Positions 56,400 through 64,000 of a stretch of DNA of 64,000 bases are shown here, one piece after another. The number at the start of each line of letters is the position of its first letter. The first letter of the stretch is position 1. Below the pieces are notes generated by a model, which was given only the letters and a program-made list of their open reading frames with translations, was not told the DNA's origin and searched no databases. The translations under genes were made by a program, and so were the position numbers. Source of the DNA: Adenophora triphylla var. japonica (taxonomy: Eukaryota > Streptophyta > Magnoliopsida > Asterales > Campanulaceae); NCBI GenBank assembly GCA_022495995.1, contig JAFEMH010000756.1:310001-374000 (forward strand), read 5' to 3'.

Positions 56400-57682
56400 T
56401 CATCAGAATTGCATAACAACCAGATCTTACAATACCTCAAAAACGGGAAAACCGCCTTCATGAATGAAGAAGGTCAACGCAGGGAAGGAGCCAAAGCCAA
56501 GAGCATCATGGCCCTTAAACACCTAGCCTCTCACTTGTCATCCTTGGGGACATGTTATACAAAAAATGCTACCAAGGACCACTCCTACGCTGCATCAGCC
56601 AGGAAAAAGCAAGTGAGCTCATGAACGAAGTCCACAACGGGGCTTGCGGCCCCCACATGAACGCCAGAGCCCTGATGCAAATCATTCTTCGGATGGGCTA
56701 TTACTGGATCTCCATGGAGGCAGACTGCATCCACTTTGTCCGAAGCTGCGACAAGTGTCAACGGTTCTCCAACCTCAACCATCTACCTCCTCACGATCTC
56801 TACTGCATGACTACACCCTGGCCCTTCGCCACGTGGGGAATCGACGTCATCGGAAAAATTGCTCCTCCAGGTAGCAACGGCCACGAGTTCGTCTTGGTAG
56901 CCATCGACTACTTCACCAAATGGGTCGAAGCCAAGTCCTACAAGGTGCTCACCTCCAAGAAAGTGGCACATTTCCTCAAGGAAAACATCATCTGCCGATA
57001 CGAAATCCCGAACGAGGTCATATCAGATAATGGCTCCCACTTCGAAGGTGAATGCGACAGACTGCTGGCCGAATTCAAGATCACGCGCCAGAAATCTTCT
57101 CCCCATCGGCCACAAACGAACGGCGCCGTAGAAGCAGCAAACAAGACCCTCGAACGGATCATCCGAAAAATGACCACCCGAGGACGCGATTGGCCCGAGA
57201 AGCTGCACCTTGCACTTTGGGGCTACAGAACATCAGTCAGAACAGCCACGGGAGAAACTCCATTCGCCCTAACATACGGGATGGAAGCAGTCTTGCCCAT
57301 TGAAATGGAAATTCCCTCACTCCTAGTGTTGCTGGAAAACGAAATCAACGAAGTCGAATGGCTCCGAAGCTGACACGACGAACTAGCTCTGCTAGACGAG
57401 CGACGACTAAAGGCCATGGAACACGTCCGAGCCTACCAAAACAGGATGGCTAGAGCTTTCGACAAGAAGGTCAAGTCACGAGACATCAGGGAAGGCCACT
57501 TGGTACTCAAAGAAAAGCCTCCCACTCGAACCAACCCACTGGGAAAATGGGAACCAACATGGATCGGCCCTTTCGTGGTTCAAAAGATCTTCTCCGGAGG
57601 TGCCATGAAGCTGACAGACCTAGACGGCAATCCCTTCATGAATCCAGTCAACGGAAGCAAACTTCGCAGATACTTCGCCTAA
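56400..57682 (+). pseudogene. RE4 integrase, nearly intact but interrupted
   Basis: Integrates element DNA. A pre-integrase stretch (ILQYLKNGKTAF, 56400-56545) is joined by a frameshift near 56550 to the main ORF 56552-57373. The zinc-binding residues are H28, H35, C66 and C69. The catalytic triad is D98 (WGIDVIGKI), D159 (VISDNG) and E194 (NGAVEAANK), a D-x34-E spacing that goes with SSPHRPQTNG in Tat/Ogre integrases. After an in-frame TGA at 57371, the same frame continues to 57682 with the C-terminal DNA-binding part (GPFVVQKIFSGGAMKLTDLD). One stop and one frameshift separate it from a complete frame. Confidence 0.88.
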
Positions 57683-58460
57683 AGAAGAACAGTTGTGCAT
57701 CTCTTGGCACTCCATGTAGTGTCGAACTACGCAGACCTGAGCCCTCTAGTCCGGGGAAACGTAGGCAACCTTAATTGGTCCGGTCTAAAGAACACACAAA
57801 AAAGTCAAAAGTTTGAATGTCAACCAAGACCTCCATCAAACTACACACTTTCCAAGGCATGCCCCCAACATCACCTTGACCAAGTCAAACGACGGCGGCA
57901 ACATCAAAGGACATCCGAGGGTCACTCAACGTCAAACGACTGACCCATGTCAACTTCCAAGCCAGGGGCTTGTCTTCGCCCTCACGCGCTTCAAAAAAAA
58001 AAGAGCTCGAACAAAGGCTCTCAAAAAAATAATTAAAAAATAATAAGCTCAAGCAGAAGCTACAAAAATGAGGGCCAGAGCCCGACGCCAACAAACAAGA
58101 GGCAAGGAAGCCAAGGAAAAGACCGTCAAGATGACTTGTCAAGGGATCATCCAACCTCCCATACAAATACAAAACCCAGGCGAAAGGGGATTGCCGTCAA
58201 GGCCCAGGCTGCTTCAGTCCGCAAATGCAACAGAAAAGTCCAAAGATGGACGCCATCAAGTCTCACAAATAAACAAAAGGCGAACAAGAGATCTTGCGTC
58301 TCGACAAATCTTTAAAAGTAAATCACAAATCACTAACGATTACAACATTTCTTGATGAGTTCAAGCACGGTCTACTCTCAAGTTCACAACATGCTAAAAG
58401 ACAGCTTAATACATTTAACAAATAATGTGTCTGCAATACAATGAATGGATACCTAGGAGG
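57683..58460 (+). other. RE4 3' region next to integrase
   Basis: Non-coding. It holds the stem-loop at 57727-57764, a segment shared with RE2 34240-34420 (57850-57990), and A-rich stretches with GAGCTCGAAC-like words near 58000-58060. Confidence 0.6.
57727..57764 (+). promoter_or_regulatory. CTACG/CGTAG stem-loop, RE4 copy
   Basis: Outer stem CTACG/CGTAG with inner CCC/GGG, then GCAACC. It starts 45 bp after the integrase frame ends. Confidence 0.58.
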
Positions 58461-59983
58461 TCATTTCGTGCCATCTGCGCTTGTCCCCTCGCCATTCTTC
58501 CCTTTCTTTCCTCGTCCCCGGTGAGTCTTCTTTCGCTCCACGCGAGCCAGCTCTGCATCTCTCAGTCCGAGATTAGGGGTCCTCCCCGTAGAGTCAAACA
58601 ATCCAGTAGCTCGTAGGGCTTCATTCACCCGTGCTTTGGCTCGGATCTCCTCCCTGCGAGTCTGCAAAAGAGGACCTCTCTCTGTCAGTCGGTCAACTCT
58701 GGTCTCATAGTCAAACAAAGTGTCTCCCGTAACATCCTGAGGGTCAGACCAGGCTTCGGCACTCCTAAGGCAATAGCTGCGACGGCAATCGGGCCCCAGA
58801 ATCGCTTCACGCCTGCTCCCCAAAACTACTTGGGACTGCCCAACGCACCGCTCATACCAATCCAGGTACACGGTAGTCAATACAACGCTCTCCCGACGTC
58901 GAAGGAGCACCACAGGAGGAAAAGCGGAATACTTCCATACCCTCAAGAAATACAAAAGAGCACTTGGAGCAGCCATACAGAGAGGAGCTACCTCCGCAGT
59001 AGCAAGGTCATCCCAGCCCAACAAAGGCTCCTGCCTCATCCCGAACTGCCGAGAAACAAGCGACGGAATGTAAAAGGAGGACCAAGACAAACCTGGAACT
59101 CTGACAACATAGGACCCTTCCTGCAAGGCCCTCCTAGTCTCAATCCCCCAATGCGGAACCCACCAACGGATCTGATGCGTACCAAGCTGTGCCATCCATC
59201 TCTCCCAGGCGGACTGATCCATATCCAACACAAGAGGTCGCCGAGCAAACGACCACGGGCTAAACGACGTCGGAGCCTCGGGCATAGCCTGAAGTCTCTC
59301 TCGCAGCCACAAAGTGAGCAAAGCAGGGCTTCCCCCTCTCATGAACCTATCTCCAGTCGCCAGACGATCAATGCCGTGACGGGTCTCCCCAGCACCAACG
59401 GAACAACATCCTCTCCAGCCCTGCAGTGCCCAACCACATCCAGCAAAGCATCGTCGCATACCCCAAGGGAGCTGACCATGAAAAGCGTCGCTATCACGCA
59501 CAAGGCAAATGCATCCCACGAGACATCACTCTCGTCATCGCTCATGAATCGCTCCGGCAGCGCAGAAATGTCAATGTGACCCGAATCAAAGGTCATGCCC
59601 TGTACTTCTTTCAACGAAGCCCGAATAAAGCATGCAAGCTTCACACTCACGGCGGCACCGCCAATCAAAGGAAGCGAGATGGCCTCCACCTCCGGTCCTC
59701 CCATCAAAGCTCGAAAATCCTCAAAGGTGGGGGTTACTTCATTGTAGGAGAAGCTATACACATGCCTCCTAACGTCCCAGAACCTCGCGGCAGCCCGCAA
59801 AAATTCCCAATCAGGAATCAACTCCATAAGGGACCAAACCGAGCAGAGTCAAAATCTCACCTCGAAAGCCCGCCTCTGATGCCTCATACAGTGTCGCATC
59901 CACATTTTCAGCCGCTCAAGGAAGTATGCTTGCCTCTCCTTCGAAAGCCTCGGCAAAACTTGTGGAACATACGAAGAATCCAT
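58461..59983 (-). pseudogene. Antisense gene B in RE4: DUF7745-like plant transposon-associated protein
   Basis: Opposite in strand to gag and integrase. ATG at 59983 (MDSSYVPQVLPRLS). Three blocks lie in shifting frames: 59983-59850 (RQAYFLERLKMWMRHC), 59827-59339 (WEFLRAAARFWDVRRHVYSF, VTPTFEDFRALMGG, EDVVPLVLGR) and 59519-58461 (GSPALLTLWLRERLQ, IRWWVPHWGIETR, SFYIPSLVSRQFGMRQEPL, and a Lys/Arg-rich tail). The pattern of a 'FWD...P-T-EDF...G' block and later 'RQFG' block resembles the DUF7745 family found beside plant transposons. Stops at about 59848 and a frameshift near 59360 break it. Its function is unknown. A palindrome pair lies about 120-160 bp upstream. Confidence 0.6.
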
Positions 59984-60100
59984 GGCAAAAATGAAAGTTC
60001 CTAGAGAAAATGGGGAAGAAAGCACGAAATGACTGCAAATGGGAAATGGGGGAAGTCCAGAAATCCTGAAAAAGCTTATCCTCTCCCCAAAAGCAGAAGA
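59984..60100 (-). other. Presumed 5' flank of antisense gene B
   Basis: 117 bp between the gene B start and the palindrome pair. I see no clear TATA box. Confidence 0.4.
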
Positions 60101-60145
60101 GATCCGTACGGACCTCTTTGAATGCCTAAAAGGTCCGTACGGACC
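60101..60145. promoter_or_regulatory. Palindrome pair upstream of antisense gene B
   Basis: GATCCGTACGGACC at 60101-60114 and the perfect palindrome GGTCCGTACGGACC at 60132-60145, 31 bp apart start to start. Between them is CTCTTTGAATGCC. The flanking CTTCTTGCAGCATGG also resembles the LTR copy at 48998-49020. Confidence 0.72.
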
Positions 60146-60476
60146 TTCTTGCAGCATGGCCCACAATTTTCAGCAAACAGCACAATAGCCACTGTTCCCA
60201 GCAGGACCTTGCTCCAAACTGTCCAAATTCTGGCCAAAGCCATTCCTGGAAAGCATACATTACCCATAAACGAACTCCCAGCTCACGTGGCATGCACAAA
60301 TAATAAATTAGCAACAATTCCTAGGACAAACCCCGGGAATCACAAAATACGACGTTACATCTTAAAATAAAATACTTTGCTGTGCAAATACAAGTGTTTT
60401 ATTACAGGTACTCAAAATGTCTGTTGCTAAACAAAAAAAAAACAAAAAAAATGGAAATAGGGAAAGCAAATGAGCT
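60146..60476. other. Intergenic segment between the two antisense genes
   Basis: About 330 bp; nothing recognised except an A-rich run at 60430-60450. It separates the end of gene A from the promoter side of gene B. Confidence 0.45.
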
Positions 60477-63431
60477 CTACTCCGACTCCTCATCATCGAC
60501 CTCATCAAACGTGAAGTCAGGCATGTCGCTGAACTCGCCAGTCACGCCCTCATCATTCGAATACTGAACCCCCTCCTCGGGCAAGTACTCGAAGTAATCC
60601 GCCGGATCGAGCCCGATAAGAGGATCAAAGAAGGAAGGCTCCAACGAACCCTCTCCCTGAGACCCCTGCGCCGGCAAGAACTGGTGGATGATCGGCTGCC
60701 TCCGGACCCCCGAAGACGTCTCGGCATCCATGCTATGCCGCCCCCGAAAGGGTCCTTCCTGCTGCGGCTCTGGCTCAGCTCTCGAAGGAGGAACGTCAAC
60801 AGAATGCCTCGAAGGCATCGGCTCGTACGCCGGTACACGCCGCGAAGGCCTGCAAGACAGCTTCCTCGCCATCTTCTTCGTGAAAGACCGCAGCGCCACA
60901 TAACGGTGGGTCAACGTGTCGAAGGATCTCCCCGAGACCTGCACAAGCAAACAAGCAACGAAACGCTTAGCAAAATGAATACATTCATACTCAACAAAAG
61001 AGAAAAATGCAGAAAAGATGCCAAGATGGAAAAGAGTAAGAACACTTACCGGCGCATCCGGGTCAACCCGATAAGCAGCAGGAGGCAGCTCAGGCACGGG
61101 TACCGACACCCTCCGCCTCGACGAGTCGCCCCGTACATATCTAAAGTCCGGCCCCGGCACCGAAACATCTGGGGGACGAGGTGGACCATCCCGCATCTCT
61201 CTCGCCAACACCTGTGGCGTCCTCAGCTTCCTCCTGACGAAGGATCCATACTCCTCATACAAAATAAACTCATCGGCATCCACGTCGACCAAATACCTCT
61301 CGTGCTCTATCAAATCCATGTCACGGGGATTCAGCATCCCAAAAGGTGGATCCCACGGAGCCATAGGGAGCATACCCGGGCCATGGTGCCACAAGACCCT
61401 CTCCCCCAAGTACATGACATCGCAAGTCAAACCCCGCAGCATCTTCCTCTGCGCCGTCACCACGGGACCACCCTCAAGCTCGTCGTCTCCATACCGAGCC
61501 CAGGGATACAACTCAAACTCCATCGGGCTATCTCTCCCCAGGTACTCCTGTACATCCCCGTAGGCAATGGTGAGCTTCCCTCTATTCGTCCTCCTCCTCC
61601 TCAACGGACGGGCCCAAACCTCAAAGATAGCAGATAGGCCTCATGGCCTCAAAGATCTCGATCCCACGAAAAACACCAGAAGATCTCATAAAACCGCACC
61701 TGCGACAAAAGCAGAAAAGGCTCAGTGCAAAAGAAAACAGAGAAATGACAAACTGCTAAATCAAAAACAACAGTAAACTCATACCTCCAAAGCAAAGTCA
61801 AAGCAGCCCAAAGAACTGGCCACGCCTCGGCTAAATCGGTCCAAAGAAAAATAAAACTCGGCCAGGCCCGCCTCGCCCCAAGCTATCTCGCCAATCCTCT
61901 CCAAATCCACCAAACTCTCCAGCAGAGGAAAAGGAGCCGAGGTAGCGTGGTTCGAGAACAAAGTCTCGGAGAGGGCAAACCACAAGAAGGAGCGCGCCAG
62001 CTACTCCGCTATCACCAAGCCAGTACCCCGGTGATAGGCTCCGATGTTGGCTGTAATTTGTGCCTCAACATCGCCATACAGCATGCCAGGCCCCTGCGAG
62101 GAAAAGGTGCAAAGCCCAACAGCTCAGCCAACGCCCCATCGGACATCCTGTCCCTTCATCTCACTGGCCCTCCTTTGAAGGAAAGCCCAGTAATCGCAGC
62201 GAAGTCGGTAGGAGTCACCGTCACCTCTCCCCAGCTCAAGTGGAAGGTGTGTGTGGTATCCCACCAATACTCGGACAAGCCCAGGAAGATACTCTTGTTC
62301 TTCCTCGTATCCGAAATCCCGGCCAAGTTCTCCACGAACGCGCCCAAACCAGAAGTAAATACTAGCCTCTTAGGGCTCGGCCTGCCCTCCCTAGAGATGT
62401 CCGGCAAGTGCTGCCACAACTCAACCACAGCCTCGAGCGACACCCGAGACTTCATCTTCTTGGCTTTCCTGCACAAAAGCCCCTCATCCCGCAGTAAACA
62501 CAAAGAAAGGTACGTCACAAGTGCTTAATGCAAAATACCAAAATGAAACAAAAGTCCGTCCCAACAAGGCAAAACATAAAAAAAAAAAAAAACAAAGTCC
62601 GTCCCAACACGGCAAAACAAATGTAACCCGTCACAAAACACGGCACACATTGCACATAATTTTCACATGTAACCCGTCACAAAACACGGCACACATTGCA
62701 CATAATTTCCCCATGCAGTCCGTCACAAAACACGGCACACACTATACAAATTTTCTCAACAGAGGGATTAAGCCCTACACGACACATTTTCAAAAAGCCC
62801 ATCACAAAACACGGCACACATCGCACATAAACTCCCCGCAAAAGTCCGTCCCAAAAACACGGCACACACTACGTGACACATTTTCAAAAAAGTCCATCCC
62901 CACACGGCACACTTTCAAGACAAAACCCGTCACAAAACACGGCACATGTCACACTTTTTTACAAAGTCCGTCCCTACACGACAATTTTTCACAATGTACA
63001 TACATAGAAATAGCATAGGGTACAAAATACCAAAGCATGCATTTCAAGGGGAGGCACTTTATTTTTACAAATAAGAGCTAATCTCCACATTTTTGCACAA
63101 AAATCACATATCCACAATTCTCACATGCTCAATTTCAACAATTCATTGCGAATTTCACGAAAAGCATGGCAATGACAAGAAGCCTCAAATATGCGAAGAA
63201 TTAAAACCTAGTTCTAGCATACAATAATTCGAGTAAAGAATCAAGATGAAATTGATTTCTTACCTCCCCGACGGCTCTACCTCGCATATTGTGCACCTCC
63301 GGATCCGGATACAACACATCCGGATTCCTCGACGAAGGCACGAACGAAGTGCAATTCCTTTGAAGGTCCGCCCTTTGCTCAATGGCTTCTTGACCCCGTT
63401 GACGACGACCTCTCCTTGCTCTTTTCGCCAT
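60477..63431 (-). pseudogene. Antisense gene A in RE4: plant mobile domain (PMD)-like protein with introns
   Basis: Inferred exons on the minus strand: 63431-63263 (MAKRARRGRRQ start, ends at GAG/GTAAGA); about 62468-61785 after TTTTGTGCAG, ending at GAG/GTATGAG; 61699-61050 after TTTGTCGCAG, ending at CCG/GTAAGTG; 60938-60477 after TTGTGCAG. Exon 2 carries the PMD signature (EYWWDTTHTFHLSWGEVTVT, DFAAITGLSF, then AELLGFAP, FLWFALSETLFSNH and AWGEAGLAEFYFSLDRFSRG). The last exon has an acidic C-terminus (DFTFDEVDDEESE). An in-frame TGA near 62154 and a frame change near 61650 break it. Exon 1 to 2 phase does not match with the first acceptor. PMD proteins are known inside plant Ty3/gypsy elements; their role there is unclear. 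Confidence 0.68.
62525..62985 (-). repeat. Tandem repeats inside gene A intron 1
   Basis: About eight degenerate units of 45-60 bp with CCGTCACAAAACACGGCACA or the variant GTCCGTCCCAACACGGCA. CCGT and ACGG can pair within units. They occupy most of the inferred intron 62469-63262. Confidence 0.78.
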
Positions 63432-63599
63432 TGACAAGCGATTCAAGCGAAATGCGGAAGATTTACTAAGGAATTTGGATCAAAAATGGAGTTTTCTCCT
63501 TCTCTCTCTCTCTGCTGCTCACGAAACTGGAAGAGGAAAATGGGGGTGATGCCTCATTTTTGGAACTGGTCAAAATCTGGGAACTCGAAATTGCACAAA

Positions 63600-63644
63600 G
63601 GTCCGTATGGACCTCTTTGCAAACATAAAAGGTCCGTACGGACC
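63600..63644. promoter_or_regulatory. Palindrome pair upstream of antisense gene A
   Basis: GGTCCGTATGGACC at 63600-63613 (one mismatch) and the perfect GGTCCGTACGGACC at 63631-63644, 31 bp apart start to start. The pair starts about 170 bp upstream of the gene A ATG. CTCTTTGCAAACATAAAA lies between them, close to the LTR spacer CTCTTTGCATGCCATAAA. Confidence 0.72.
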
Positions 63645-63744
63645 TCTTTACATTTTAGGGTCAAATTACTTCTTTGCCCTTATAATCTTTGCCCCTGGCT
63701 GTCCAAAGGCCTATTTCAGCAGATTCAATGCAGTTTGATCCTTA
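63645..63744. other. Short segment before the terminal array
   Basis: No gene seen. It includes CCTGGCTGTCCAAAGGCC. Confidence 0.4.
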
Positions 63745-63962
63745 ACCCAACAAAACCAACACCGGCCGTCATCGTAAGCCCGGATTTCGCCCACTAAACG
63801 GCAACACAAACACCGGCCGTCATCGTAAGCCCGAATTTCGCCCACTAAACGGCAACACAAACACCGGCCGTCATCGTAAGCCCGGATTTCGCCCACTAAA
63901 CGGCAACACAAACACCGGCCGTCATCGTAAGCCCGGACCTCGCCCACTAAACGGTAAAACAA
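63745..63962. repeat. 51-bp tandem array
   Basis: Four near-identical 51-bp units with ACCGGCCGTCATCGTAAGCC and TTCGCCCACTAAACGGCAAC. Because 51 is a multiple of three, the reverse strand stays open with a 17-residue repeat. It lies in the RE4 3' region, near the window end. Confidence 0.93.
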
Positions 63963-64000
63963 ACACAAAAGGCACAAACGCCTCCAAAACACAAATCTCA

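Larger units (their letters stand above)
48641..64000 (+). mobile_element. RE4: Tat/Ogre-like LTR retrotransposon with gag, protease, integrase and antisense genes; right end outside window
   Basis: LTR to 50024, primer-binding site 50027, leader, gag 51208-52845, protease 52951-53553, pol linker to 54243, a solo RE1-family LTR, integrase 56400-57682, then at least 6.3 kb of 3' region with two antisense genes. Reverse transcriptase and RNase H are missing: only about 700 bp lies between protease and the solo LTR and 300 bp between it and the integrase region. The left LTR boundary and the right LTR were not found. Confidence 0.78.

Noticed and set aside
58830..59579. Plus-strand 249-residue ORF opposite antisense gene B
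   Set aside because: It is the shadow of gene B. The minus strand carries the recognisable motifs.
63711..63992. Cys-rich 17-residue repeat protein
   Set aside because: Produced by the 51-bp tandem array, whose length is a multiple of three.

Overview
This is a stretch of plant nuclear DNA made almost entirely of transposable elements. No host protein-coding gene, rRNA gene, tRNA gene or organelle segment could be recognised. Evidence for a plant: Ty3/gypsy elements whose gag, protease and integrase look like the Tat/Ogre lineage, a Stowaway-type MITE, an L1-type LINE whose ORF2 ends in RNase H, CCCTAAA-rich (plant telomere-like) arrays, and antisense ORFs resembling plant mobile-domain proteins. 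It is probably a flowering plant; I cannot name the species.

Layout. RE1 (1-13050, + strand; its left LTR is cut by the window edge) is a gag-only LTR element with a long 3' region holding five tandem arrays. It sits in the left LTR of RE2 (13051 onward, + strand). RE2 has a 3.5 kb tandem array in its leader and a gag that is broken in phase by RE3 (20439-33477, - strand, TSD GAAAG, near-identical LTRs). RE3 belongs to the RE1 family. RE2's 3' region (33483-35548, continuing at 45923) is itself split by a 10.4 kb hAT-like foldback element (35549-45914, 8-bp TSD). That element holds an AT dinucleotide tract, a Stowaway MITE, a trinucleotide tract, telomere-like arrays, two SINE-like units and a degenerate LINE. 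A protease fragment (46130-47325) and a 41-bp tandem array follow. RE4 (about 48640 to beyond 64000, + strand) comes last: LTR, primer-binding site, gag, protease, a solo RE1-type LTR (54249-56102, TSD AGATT), integrase, and a 3' region with two antisense, decayed, intron-containing genes.

How the parts relate. No Ty3/gypsy reverse transcriptase was found anywhere in the window. RE1, RE2 and RE3 have gag only, and RE4 has gag, protease and integrase. RE3's LTRs differ at only about ten sites by eye, so it moved recently despite having no pol, which implies mobilisation in trans. All four elements share the primer-binding site, a U5 block, a stem-loop just upstream of gag, and a second stem-loop in the 3' region. 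These are plausible cis signals for using one replication machinery.

The most unusual signals are: a palindrome pair built on GGTCCGTACGGACC with a fixed 31-bp pitch, present in the RE4 LTR promoter and upstream of both antisense genes; a tandem hairpin array in the RE2 LTR whose arms change in compensating ways around a near-constant GTTT loop; and the same tandem-array modules placed in a different order in RE1 and RE3. One caution: RE1's right LTR and its arrays carry many single-base insertions relative to sister copies, which may reflect an unpolished assembly.
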